Source of the DNA: Amphiduros pacificus
Taxonomy: Eukaryota; Annelida; Polychaeta; Phyllodocida; Hesionidae
Direction of reading: 5' to 3'
Assembly: GCA_949316495.1 (NCBI GenBank)
Contig: OX439002.1
Span: forward strand, 7,781,501-7,845,500
DNA length: 64,000 bases
Both the position numbers and the translations under genes were made by a program. The notes below the pieces were generated by a model. That model did no database searches. It was not told the origin of the DNA and worked only from the letters and a program-made list of their open reading frames with translations. This document shows, piece after piece, positions 55,551-63,579 of the stretch. Position 1 is the first letter of the stretch, and the number at the start of each line of letters is the position of its first letter.

Positions 55551-58475
55551 ATGAATACCCCTCAGAGCACTTATTCAATGGAGGCACTGCTTGCCACAAG
55601 GTCTGTGATATCATTTGACAAGGCAATGACAGCATTGTGTGTGGACCTTCTACCAAGAGACATTCCATACAACACACTGAAAGAATCACCTGAATACATC
55701 AAGGACATTTTTGACTTTGCAATATCGGTGGCAAGAATATTCAAGAGCAAGGATGTAGATTGTGAAGTCTACCTCATTCAAAAGGAGTGCATACTTCCCG
55801 TCAAACAAGATGTGGACATCAACGAGGGCTACATTTTTCTGCAGCTGATTGAAAAGGATATTTTTGATAGATATTTTCACATTGTGGCCAAGTGTGTCAT
55901 TGCATTGAACAATGGTTTCATCGATAAAGAAAGTGCATTGAAGCTATCATTCAGAGAAATAGAACAGAAACTACAGACATTTGATGCAACATTTGGTACC
56001 ATGTTCAATACCAAATCTTCTAAATGGGGGAAAATGGTGGGAATATGTAATCTGTGTCAGATGGACATAGACTTACAACTATACCACAGTAACAAACATT
56101 TGATTCCAACAGACTTGAGAATGAGGGACTCTGCAGAAAGTTGGAAAATGAGAGCCGAAGCATTATCCCCAGCATACCTGTTTGAAAGGAGCACGAGATT
56201 GAATGGAGCATATGCATATCTCACTTGTATGGATACACTTGTTCACAAGAATCAGAATAAGGGAGGAAAACCCGACCTCAAGAAAGTTCTTGACATCGTC
56301 GATGTTCTTAAAAGAGAACAGAGTCCTTTGGCAGACATGCTACAAAACTATGCATCTTTCTTCATGTGGGAGAAAACATTTCATCCATCTGAAACAGGAA
56401 ATGTAGAAACATGGGAGCTAGATCTAGTAAATTGGGTTGCATGGCAAGTGGATCTCAAACACATATATGAAGATCGCTGGTTTGAAAGTAATCAGATGTA
56501 TGTTCATCCCTCAAACAGTGCTTCAAATGACAAGCTTGATCTGTATCCAACGTTGAATTATCTGAAACGAATCTATGATCAAGTAGCAAAAATTGAACAT
56601 GATGGTAATGTCAGCCATCTCTTTGTGGACACAAACTATCGAAATTTCTGTATGGACAGATACATGTCCACTATGAGGTTTGACAATACTCTGATGAGCA
56701 ATGCTAGAATAATACAGAATGAAAATAAAACCCATATAACAAGGAACGTGTTTGGAAGAGGATTTCTTTATGCCACAAAGCATAGTGAAACTGGTGATGT
56801 ACAATATTCTCTGACACACAGGACATCAGATGTAGATGCTTATCAAGAAATTCTCGCTAATCAACTCAAAGAGATGGCATCTCTTTCAAAGGTTGGTCAT
56901 CTCAGTGTGGAGTTATATTTGCTTCTCATGTGTAATATCATCAGCTTCACTCCACTGAATGAAAAACCAACATTGCTTCTAGTTGGACCATCAGCGACAG
57001 GGAAGTCATTTCTTATGAAGGCTTTACAAATGATAAGCAATGGCAATGGAAAGTCTGAAAATAAGTTTGCATGTCAACAAAAGAATTTCACAACAGAGAG
57101 CGTACAACCCTCAATCCCCGAGAAGGAGTATCATGATGTTCTTGGACAAAAGTTTGTTGATCACATAGAGAGTTGCAGCATGGATCAGTATGTCACTAAA
57201 AACAACTCATATATCATATTGGCTAAAAAGATGAACGACAGAAAATTGATAGAAAAGTGTTCAACACTGAATGTTCCCAAGTCGCAGAGAAATGTGATAG
57301 CAGAAGATGAAGATTTGATTGCAAAATCTCTGGAAAGAGCATTCATCCCACAACAATTTGCATGTATTAGATATCTGATCTCAGAGGATTTCAATCGACA
57401 ATACTTGCTCAATACCTTAAGGCCTTCAGACACTGAAGAATCATTAGACAACCTAGAGATTGTGCTGACCATGCAAAGGATCCAAAATGTTTTGAAAGAC
57501 ATGGGATTGAATCACAAAGAAATTTTGAGCAGCAAAAATAAGGTCCTGATCATACAGATAGCAGAGGTGATTGCCCAGTGGAGAGCAGTGCTTGAGGTTT
57601 ATGCAAGCATTCATTATGACTACAAGATTGGTTCACCAAGACTTGATCAGAGTCTGAATGACTACAACATGTATTTGGCGAGAGCTATGAAGGTTAACAT
57701 GAAATATCTAAATGCAAAAGACAAGATAAGTCGCCATATGATGAGGGTTGTGGTGGATCCATCAGATGTACTGAGTGCAACCACACTTGTTATCCAGTTG
57801 ACAGATTCACAATATTCAAACTTTGCACGGACACTCATCCAAAAGTGCCTGTGTAAAGACATGACTGATATGAAGACAGTGATGATATTTGACAGAGAAG
57901 TGGTCTACCAGACACATCGCATTGAAGACTCGATTGATTTTGTCAATGTGCAAGATCAATACTCTCAACTCCCTGAGTTTGCCTGTGACATTTTACATGG
58001 AAAACTGAAGAATACTTCGAACATGGCTTCTTTTCTGAGAAAGCTTAATGTCAAGGAGATTGAGAATGGATATGTAACATTCAAACCAAACCATAGGCTT
58101 CGCAAACTTGCAGCAAAACAGCTCCTCATGACAGACCAAAACTGGATAGACCTCTACAAATCAGATGCTGCAGTGAACATTCTTCAACTTGAGAATGATT
58201 TAGAGCAAGCCATGAACCAGAGTGTGCATCGATGCTACACACCACTGAAGGGAATGACACAATTATTGCATACCCCAGGTGGAGCATACAATGCTTATGG
58301 AGATACTTTAACCTCTAACACTGTATTTATATCATCAAAACGTGCTTGTGAGGAAGATTCAAGCAGAGATACTTTAACCGCTAACACTGTATTGATATCA
58401 TCAAAACGTGCTTGTGAGGAAGATTCGAGCAGTACTGATATTGTAACCAAGAAACAAAAAACATGCATGGTTTAA
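55551..58475 (+). CDS. 974-aa P-loop replication-type protein (paralogue)
   Basis: This is the second full family member. The N-terminal domain is shared (SPEYIKDIFDFAISVARIFK), Walker A is GPSATGKS at 479-486, and the following region aligns with the 1457-aa protein (YHDVLGQK, PQQFACIRYLISEDFNRQY, VIAQWRAVLEV, VVVDPSDVLSATTLV). It then passes directly to the shared C-terminal block (LIQKCLCKDMTD, NGYVTFKPNHRLRKLAAK), so it has no counterpart of residues about 870-1240 of the long member. Near the C-terminus a 22-residue tandem repeat (SSKRACEEDSS) precedes a basic KKQK that may be a nuclear signal. It probably works in replication beside the polymerase, with which it shares a promoter. Confidence 0.88.
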   Translation: MNTPQSTYSMEALLATRSVISFDKAMTALCVDLLPRDIPYNTLKESPEYIKDIFDFAISVARIFKSKDVDCEVYLIQKECILPVKQDVDINEGYIFLQLIEKDIFDRYFHIVAKCVIALNNGFIDKESALKLSFREIEQKLQTFDATFGTMFNTKSSKWGKMVGICNLCQMDIDLQLYHSNKHLIPTDLRMRDSAESWKMRAEALSPAYLFERSTRLNGAYAYLTCMDTLVHKNQNKGGKPDLKKVLDIVDVLKREQSPLADMLQNYASFFMWEKTFHPSETGNVETWELDLVNWVAWQVDLKHIYEDRWFESNQMYVHPSNSASNDKLDLYPTLNYLKRIYDQVAKIEHDGNVSHLFVDTNYRNFCMDRYMSTMRFDNTLMSNARIIQNENKTHITRNVFGRGFLYATKHSETGDVQYSLTHRTSDVDAYQEILANQLKEMASLSKVGHLSVELYLLLMCNIISFTPLNEKPTLLLVGPSATGKSFLMKALQMISNGNGKSENKFACQQKNFTTESVQPSIPEKEYHDVLGQKFVDHIESCSMDQYVTKNNSYIILAKKMNDRKLIEKCSTLNVPKSQRNVIAEDEDLIAKSLERAFIPQQFACIRYLISEDFNRQYLLNTLRPSDTEESLDNLEIVLTMQRIQNVLKDMGLNHKEILSSKNKVLIIQIAEVIAQWRAVLEVYASIHYDYKIGSPRLDQSLNDYNMYLARAMKVNMKYLNAKDKISRHMMRVVVDPSDVLSATTLVIQLTDSQYSNFARTLIQKCLCKDMTDMKTVMIFDREVVYQTHRIEDSIDFVNVQDQYSQLPEFACDILHGKLKNTSNMASFLRKLNVKEIENGYVTFKPNHRLRKLAAKQLLMTDQNWIDLYKSDAAVNILQLENDLEQAMNQSVHRCYTPLKGMTQLLHTPGGAYNAYGDTLTSNTVFISSKRACEEDSSRDTLTANTVLISSKRACEEDSSSTDIVTKKQKTCMV
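58300..58431 (+). repeat. 66-bp in-frame tandem repeat in the 974-aa gene
   Basis: GAGATACTTTAACC through AAACGTGCTTGTGAGGAAGA occurs twice with four or so base changes, keeping the frame and repeating SSKRACEEDSS in the protein. Confidence 0.9.
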
Positions 58476-58517
58476 ATTTAATAAAAAAATTAAAAAAAGA
58501 CATATCTTGCTTGTCGA

Positions 58518-59627
58518 TTATTTTTTATTTGATTTTGGAAGGAGGGATAACACACATATAAAAATCAATGTCATGGCTTGAATAATATTAGCTGTCATCG
58601 TTAGAATGGTAGGTAGAGATGACATGTTTGGACATTCCTTTGTATATGTAGAGGAAGATATGCTCATGTCACTGATGAGTTCATAACACCTGTGTAGTTC
58701 CTCTGTTGTTACCCCATGATTGCATTGCTCTTGAATTACATCATTCTGTAATCTTGGTTGCAAACAGTTTGATACAAGACCAACACAGTTCATGAGAAAG
58801 TCCATGCTAGTGTAGACGATACAAGTATGCAGGCATGTGTGTTGAATCTGAGTCAGAGTATATTTGAGCGAGTCCCTATAACGGTTGGTACGTAGTGACA
58901 CGTGTAGACTCACTGCTGCTGCAAAGGGAAGGATCACCTCAAAGCTAGACAGTTGACTATTGTTCTTTGTTCCAATCTCCACAATGATGCAGGAGATTAA
59001 GACTGCCAAACCACCCAGGAGCATCTTTGGGTTCATCATCTTTTCTGCTCGGGAATCATCAGTCTCAGTGATCGATGACCTTTCTCTTGTGTGGAATCGA
59101 AGATTGGAGAACGTGAGAAGGTTCCACATGCCGAAAATGGCTGTTGGAACAAATCTAAAGAAGAGTACGCTCACAGTGTAAGTCCAACCAAGGACTGGTC
59201 CCAGTACAGTGGTCGGACACATTTTTGAGATGGAATTCACATGATTCACATAGGCTACTGCATCCATGCACTTGGTGAATATGCCATCTCGCTTGCAGTT
59301 TGTAATGACATCTGCCTGGTAACTACCTTTGGCACTGGTGATGATACAAGTGACAAATGTCTCTTTCATACCGAAGAGGAAGGACAGCCAAGAGTACAGA
59401 ACCACTGTGAGGAGAGCTGCTTTGCAGCACTGCACATGCACCTCAAAACTTTCTTGCCGACCTAAGTAAGACTTTGTTGCCTTCCATGCAAACATGAGGT
59501 AGACAAGCACCATGATTGAGATCTTCCAGTCTAGAAAAGTTCTCAGTTCAGTTTGCATTTCAAATAGGAGGGGTATACAAGAGAGAATTAACATGAAAGT
59601 GGCTCTCGAGAGCTCAGAGTGGGGCAT
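58518..59627 (-). CDS. 369-aa multi-span membrane protein
   Basis: By eye there are about eight hydrophobic segments, at roughly 9-23, 33-50, 68-87, 148-172, 202-219, 229-246, 262-284 and 339-362. A polar loop of about 55 residues between the third and fourth is rich in Cys and Lys. The C-terminus is short and basic (KSNKK). Eight spans are also seen in herpesvirus glycoprotein M, but I see no sequence match, so that is only a topology analogy. The region before the start has a TATATA-like stretch rather than the shared motif, which may indicate a different expression class. The stop codon is followed at once by an AATAAA. It converges with the 974-aa gene. Confidence 0.8.
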   Translation of the reverse strand: MPHSELSRATFMLILSCIPLLFEMQTELRTFLDWKISIMVLVYLMFAWKATKSYLGRQESFEVHVQCCKAALLTVVLYSWLSFLFGMKETFVTCIITSAKGSYQADVITNCKRDGIFTKCMDAVAYVNHVNSISKMCPTTVLGPVLGWTYTVSVLFFRFVPTAIFGMWNLLTFSNLRFHTRERSSITETDDSRAEKMMNPKMLLGGLAVLISCIIVEIGTKNNSQLSSFEVILPFAAAVSLHVSLRTNRYRDSLKYTLTQIQHTCLHTCIVYTSMDFLMNCVGLVSNCLQPRLQNDVIQEQCNHGVTTEELHRCYELISDMSISSSTYTKECPNMSSLPTILTMTANIIQAMTLIFICVLSLLPKSNKK

Positions 59628-59711
59628 GGTTGTGAATTGTGAATCATAATCAATATTGGATCATATATAACAAGAGAAAGAAGTAAGGTTATATACATAT
59701 ATATATATCTT

Positions 59712-60614
59712 TTATTCATCATCGACAAAATGAACTCTCTTTGTGGCTTTCATCAAAGACTTGTAGCTGTACTGAAGTTCATCCATACAGGTGGTGAAAG
59801 CACTGCAGATATGCCACATTGTATTCATAGAGGCAGCAATTCTATTTTGTGCCTTGCGAACACGTCTCCTCTTTTTTGCTTTCAGAAGAATTTTACTTGA
59901 GAGTAAGATACTGCTACCACTTCTCATTGGCAACAGTAGTTTCTTCACGTTCGATTCTGGTGGCGCGTCATCATCCTCATTTTCATCCATCTCCATTGCT
60001 TCCACTTGTTTACTCATCGTTGGTTTCAATTCTGGTTGCTCATCATCTTCACAACTTTCATCCATCTTCATCGTTTCATGCTGTTTACTCATCGTTGATT
60101 TCTTCATTTTCTTTTTCGGTGGCCCAACATCATCCTCGTCCACACCCATCTCATTTGCCTCCAATTGTTTACTCACTCTTTGTTTTCGAACAACCTTGTG
60201 GGTGGCAATAGATTCTGGGCCAACCTTTGAAAAGCACCTAGCCAGATTTTTATTGTCTTCCCTTTTCCTAGTTTCCTCCATCTCTTTACTTTTCATCCTT
60301 GTAAGTTGAAATCTATCTCTCCTTGCATTTGTCTCATTAGATACAGAGCAATGTTGATCAGGACCCTTTTTAGCATCATAGCTTACGTCATGAGCATCAT
60401 CATCATCATCTGAAGAAGACAGTTGTAATTCATCTATCACGGATTGCAATTTTGTCTTTGGTGCTTCCGTTCTAAGATTTGGTTTGGTCATCAGAAGCAT
60501 TTGTCGCTCTTCCTCCGACAGATCTTTATGCACTCTTCTGAGATGAGCTTTCATGTCTTTCACGGGTTTGCTATTGCAACCCACAATGGCACAATAATGT
60601 TTGTCATCCTCCAT
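59712..60614 (-). CDS. 300-aa C2H2-like, acidic/basic repeat protein with C-terminal RVxF
   Basis: The N-terminus has a C-x4-C-x10-H-x4-H arrangement (C8, C13, H24, H29), a BED- or C2H2-like zinc finger. An SSSDDDDDAHD acidic patch follows. Then three imperfect repeats of about 30 residues read SKQxEAxEMDE, DD, PP and KK, alternating acid and lysine clusters (KKKMKK), and a basic stretch KAKKRRRVRKAQNR that fits a nuclear signal. The last residues, KRVHFVDDE, are a textbook RVxF PP1-docking motif at 293-296. It is probably a nuclear regulatory protein. It is divergent from the kinase gene and shares the motif at 60684-60700. Confidence 0.8.
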   Translation of the reverse strand: MEDDKHYCAIVGCNSKPVKDMKAHLRRVHKDLSEEERQMLLMTKPNLRTEAPKTKLQSVIDELQLSSSDDDDDAHDVSYDAKKGPDQHCSVSNETNARRDRFQLTRMKSKEMEETRKREDNKNLARCFSKVGPESIATHKVVRKQRVSKQLEANEMGVDEDDVGPPKKKMKKSTMSKQHETMKMDESCEDDEQPELKPTMSKQVEAMEMDENEDDDAPPESNVKKLLLPMRSGSSILLSSKILLKAKKRRRVRKAQNRIAASMNTMWHICSAFTTCMDELQYSYKSLMKATKRVHFVDDE

Positions 60615-60683
60615 ATCTACTGTATTTGTTTTGTACTGTATTGTGATTGTGTGTTTCCATAATATCTTCTATGTGTGCCAATG

Positions 60684-60700
60684 GAAAACTGAATTTTGCA
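60684..60700. promoter_or_regulatory. Shared motif between zinc-finger and kinase genes
   Basis: GAAAACTGAATTTTGCA is centred at about 60692, 78 bp from the start at 60614 and 72 bp from the start at 60764. It again sits near the midpoint of a divergent pair. Confidence 0.55.
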
Positions 60701-60763
60701 CACTGATTTTTCCCCATCTATATTCAATGGGTGGACCTGGCTTCAACCATATTGGCAGTGATA

Positions 60764-62281
60764 ATGACTCAATCACCAAATGAAACGTATCTGCAGGTCT
60801 TTCATGGCCTACCTCTTTTTTTGGGAGGAGGTTTTGGAGAGGTCCTGGTGGACAAGTCCATCGGAGGAAAGTTGACTGTGAGGAAGAGAGCATTGAGAGG
60901 TGACTGCCATGATGTGTACGAGAAGACAAGGTTAGCCCTCACCAAGGAGTTGATCATGCTTCTCTACTTGAAGAAAAGTAAAATCTTCCCAGAGGTGATT
61001 GATTATGGAACAAACACATGGAACTTCTATGGCTACAGGACTGCCACAGTGGTGAAGGAAATAAAAATGGAGTATGTTGGACCCACCATAGAACAGTGCA
61101 ATGAATTGGGATTTCTATTTGAACCAGAGATGCTCCTCACACAGCTGCTCAAAGCATGTGAATGCCTTCATCGAGCGGGTGTTTTGCATCTAGACTTGAA
61201 ACCCAATAATGTGACATTTGATCTGAATGAGAAACGAGTGAAAATCATCGACCTGGGATTGGCAGAGATTGCTTCTTTCCACAACCTCATGGCAGATTTT
61301 GGCATTCAAAAGTGGGAGAATGCCCCAAGAAGCATCTCACCTGAAGAAATTGGATATGTTGGCAAGCTCGACTTTCCTATGGCAAATATTGCCCCGGACA
61401 TGGTCTTCCACCAGAGCAGTTTTATCCACCCAAAGGCAGGGTGCACTAGGCTGGGAAAGGCTGTAAACATTCCTGGTTATAGAGACCCAGCGCTGATGTG
61501 CGGGGAACAAATGGGTACATATGCCGGTGTGATCGTGGATGGCAAGACAGACATTTTTGCAGTTGGCATGATTGTGGTCAGCCACATGCTCGGAAGCGAG
61601 ATTCTTTCTCGTCAGGATCATGCAAGGAATAAAGATGGGCTGCTGATGAAATTTCTTTGTAAAATTGCTTCTTTGAGAGGAGGGTGTTCTGTAGCAGAGA
61701 TTTGGAAGCTTGAAAGCCTTATCAGAGCTAGTGCTAGGATTTGTAACACAGAGGTAGCTGATTCAAGAAGAGTGGCATTGCTTCAAGCAATAAAGTACCA
61801 ACTGATGGATGATGGAGACTCAGCAGGTGTATTGGACCACCTTGCACCTGTCTGTGGCAAGAATGTTGCAGACACATTGAGACAAATGATCCACCCTGTA
61901 CCAGAACTGAGACCTTCAGCTGTTGAATGTCTCTCCAGACTGAATGGCATTGACCAAGAAAATGATGTGATACAGCCTCACACATCCCTAAATCGAAGAG
62001 TGTGGCACTTTTCAAAGAAGAATAATATCCTGATCAGTCAGTTGTTTCTGAATCGAGTGTGTTCAGCATCCATGTGCATCGACTTGCACAGAAAACTTGT
62101 GATGTGGCAAAAGGGTTTAAATTACTTTAAAACATTATCTGATGGTTTGCGGGAGACCTTCTTTCGAGATATGGTAGAAAATGCACACATGGAATCTGGC
62201 TGTTGTAACAACCCTCATCACTCCAGGATGTGGTATCAGGAGTTTGGACAAAACAATTCACTGTGTAATGACTTTTGGTGA
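60764..62281 (+). CDS. Protein kinase, CDC7-like, 505 aa
   Basis: This is a serine/threonine-type kinase fold. The glycine loop is LGGGFGEV at 20-27, the likely ATP lysine is in VRKRAL (about 41), the catalytic loop HLDLKPNN at 142-149 (Asp144), and the metal site DLG at 163-165. A long insert of about 70 residues follows before GYRDPALM, which stands where GFRAPE is in CDC7 kinases, then KTDIFAVGMIVVSHML. That insert and APE form recall CDC7, a replication-firing kinase, but viral kinases diverge and convergence is possible. The ATG at 60764 was preferred over a GTG at 60731. It is divergent from the zinc-finger gene. The C-terminal 110 residues lie outside the kinase fold and are unrecognised. 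Confidence 0.9.
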   Translation: MTQSPNETYLQVFHGLPLFLGGGFGEVLVDKSIGGKLTVRKRALRGDCHDVYEKTRLALTKELIMLLYLKKSKIFPEVIDYGTNTWNFYGYRTATVVKEIKMEYVGPTIEQCNELGFLFEPEMLLTQLLKACECLHRAGVLHLDLKPNNVTFDLNEKRVKIIDLGLAEIASFHNLMADFGIQKWENAPRSISPEEIGYVGKLDFPMANIAPDMVFHQSSFIHPKAGCTRLGKAVNIPGYRDPALMCGEQMGTYAGVIVDGKTDIFAVGMIVVSHMLGSEILSRQDHARNKDGLLMKFLCKIASLRGGCSVAEIWKLESLIRASARICNTEVADSRRVALLQAIKYQLMDDGDSAGVLDHLAPVCGKNVADTLRQMIHPVPELRPSAVECLSRLNGIDQENDVIQPHTSLNRRVWHFSKKNNILISQLFLNRVCSASMCIDLHRKLVMWQKGLNYFKTLSDGLRETFFRDMVENAHMESGCCNNPHHSRMWYQEFGQNNSLCNDFW

Positions 62282-62358
62282 GCTACGCAACTCTTGGTTG
62301 TATTAGCCAGGTTTGGTGATGTGGAGTTAAGTAACTATATCACCCAATGTAAAAAAAT

Positions 62359-62793
62359 ATGAGAAAATACAAAGTTGGAGATCGTATGTTCATCTACACA
62401 CAAAACAATTTTGCAGAGATATTGAATGTCAAAAGGGATGGAAATATCGAACAGAAGATGCCATTGGGAGGAAACCTGTGGTATCGACTGTGCCACAAGG
62501 TTGACCAAATGTATGACATGGTGCAACTCTACCAGATGCCCATCAGTCGATGTGAGAGAATAAAGAAACACATGATACTGTGTTTGAAGAAGAATCAAAA
62601 TGGTCATCTGTCAGGACACATTGAAAGATCAGATACAGGCATCAGATTTGTGTTGAATGACTATCAATGGAAACGGATGAAAATTATATGTGGTAAAGAA
62701 CTGACACGGCATAAGACAAGATCAAACTCTGCCATTGGACGCGTCACTAATCATCTTCAGAACCTATCTATTACCGACTCTACAACACATTGA
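62359..62793 (+). CDS. 144-aa basic protein, unknown
   Basis: No family was recognised. It is basic throughout (KKHMILCLKK, KELTRHKTR) and has no membrane segment. It starts 77 bp after the kinase stop and ends 10 bp before the next start, in a tight same-strand series that suggests shared or overlapping transcription. Confidence 0.6.
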   Translation: MRKYKVGDRMFIYTQNNFAEILNVKRDGNIEQKMPLGGNLWYRLCHKVDQMYDMVQLYQMPISRCERIKKHMILCLKKNQNGHLSGHIERSDTGIRFVLNDYQWKRMKIICGKELTRHKTRSNSAIGRVTNHLQNLSITDSTTH

Positions 62794-62803
62794 TCTGAGA
62801 AGA

Positions 62804-63370
62804 ATGACTTCCACATATTGGTTTTCTGTGATAGCCCATCTTTGGTATGTCTTGTTTGGAGCTCTGAGTGTCAGTGGCCTTCCAATAGGTTCATTATCAC
62901 TACATTATTGCACCAAGGGAATTTTACCAATGTGGCTAATGGGACATGGCATACTTTGTCTTGCATACTATGTCAATGCACTGTATGCATATATGAGAAT
63001 CCCCTCTGAGACTGCCTCGTTGAGAGAAGAATACTCTTCACTTCAGAACATGAGCCATGATATTGCCTGTTCATTGGAACACACAATAGCCAGATCTTAC
63101 GATAACGGATGGAATGGTGATTTATGTGAGACAGGAACACCGACAAACAAGAGAGAGTTGAGACAATGGACAAGTGATTATTGGTTTACATTTCTATATG
63201 CTGTTGTTTTTGCCATGTCCATCTTGATTGGAACAATGCTTGTGCTCTTCCAACAATATTGTGTTCAGTGGATATACATCTTTGCAATTATTGTGTGTTC
63301 GTCATCTTGTGTGGGCTTTTGTCTTAGATTTTTGAGTGAATGTAGCAAAGCAAATAAAAGATTTAAGTGA
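62804..63370 (+). CDS. 188-aa four-span membrane protein
   Basis: The ATG at 62804 was chosen because the frame upstream has no ATG and overlaps the previous gene. There are four hydrophobic segments (about 5-24, 36-62, 127-148, 154-176) separated by a polar loop of about 65 residues containing LREEYSSLQNMSHDI. The topology, a membrane pair followed by an amphipathic stretch, resembles that of the partial protein at 63576, so the two may be distant relatives. No family was recognised. Confidence 0.65.
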   Translation: MTSTYWFSVIAHLWYVLFGALSVSGLPIGSLSLHYCTKGILPMWLMGHGILCLAYYVNALYAYMRIPSETASLREEYSSLQNMSHDIACSLEHTIARSYDNGWNGDLCETGTPTNKRELRQWTSDYWFTFLYAVVFAMSILIGTMLVLFQQYCVQWIYIFAIIVCSSSCVGFCLRFLSECSKANKRFK

Positions 63371-63438
63371 AAGAAAATATGATTTGCATTAGTTGTGTTT
63401 TTGCCACTTGACATGAAAAACTGGGATTGAACTAGGAG

Positions 63439-63579
63439 ATGAACCATTTGTGTGTGGCCTTTCTTTGCCTTGGTGTCATGGTTCTTTGTCTTGGCATATG
63501 GAGCACTACGTTGATGTGCAAAGAAATTGAGAATATTCATGGGAATCAAACAAGAATTAACATCTCCTCAACAGAATGA
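63439..63579 (+). CDS. 46-aa small membrane protein
   Basis: MNHLCVAFLCLGVMVLCLGI forms one hydrophobic segment, like a signal-anchor, followed by 26 polar residues with a possible N-glycosylation site (NQT) and a second at NIS. The stop codon overlaps the next start codon (ATGA), a compact arrangement that supports both being real. It could instead be an exon of a longer spliced gene. Confidence 0.4.
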   Translation: MNHLCVAFLCLGVMVLCLGIWSTTLMCKEIENIHGNQTRINISSTE

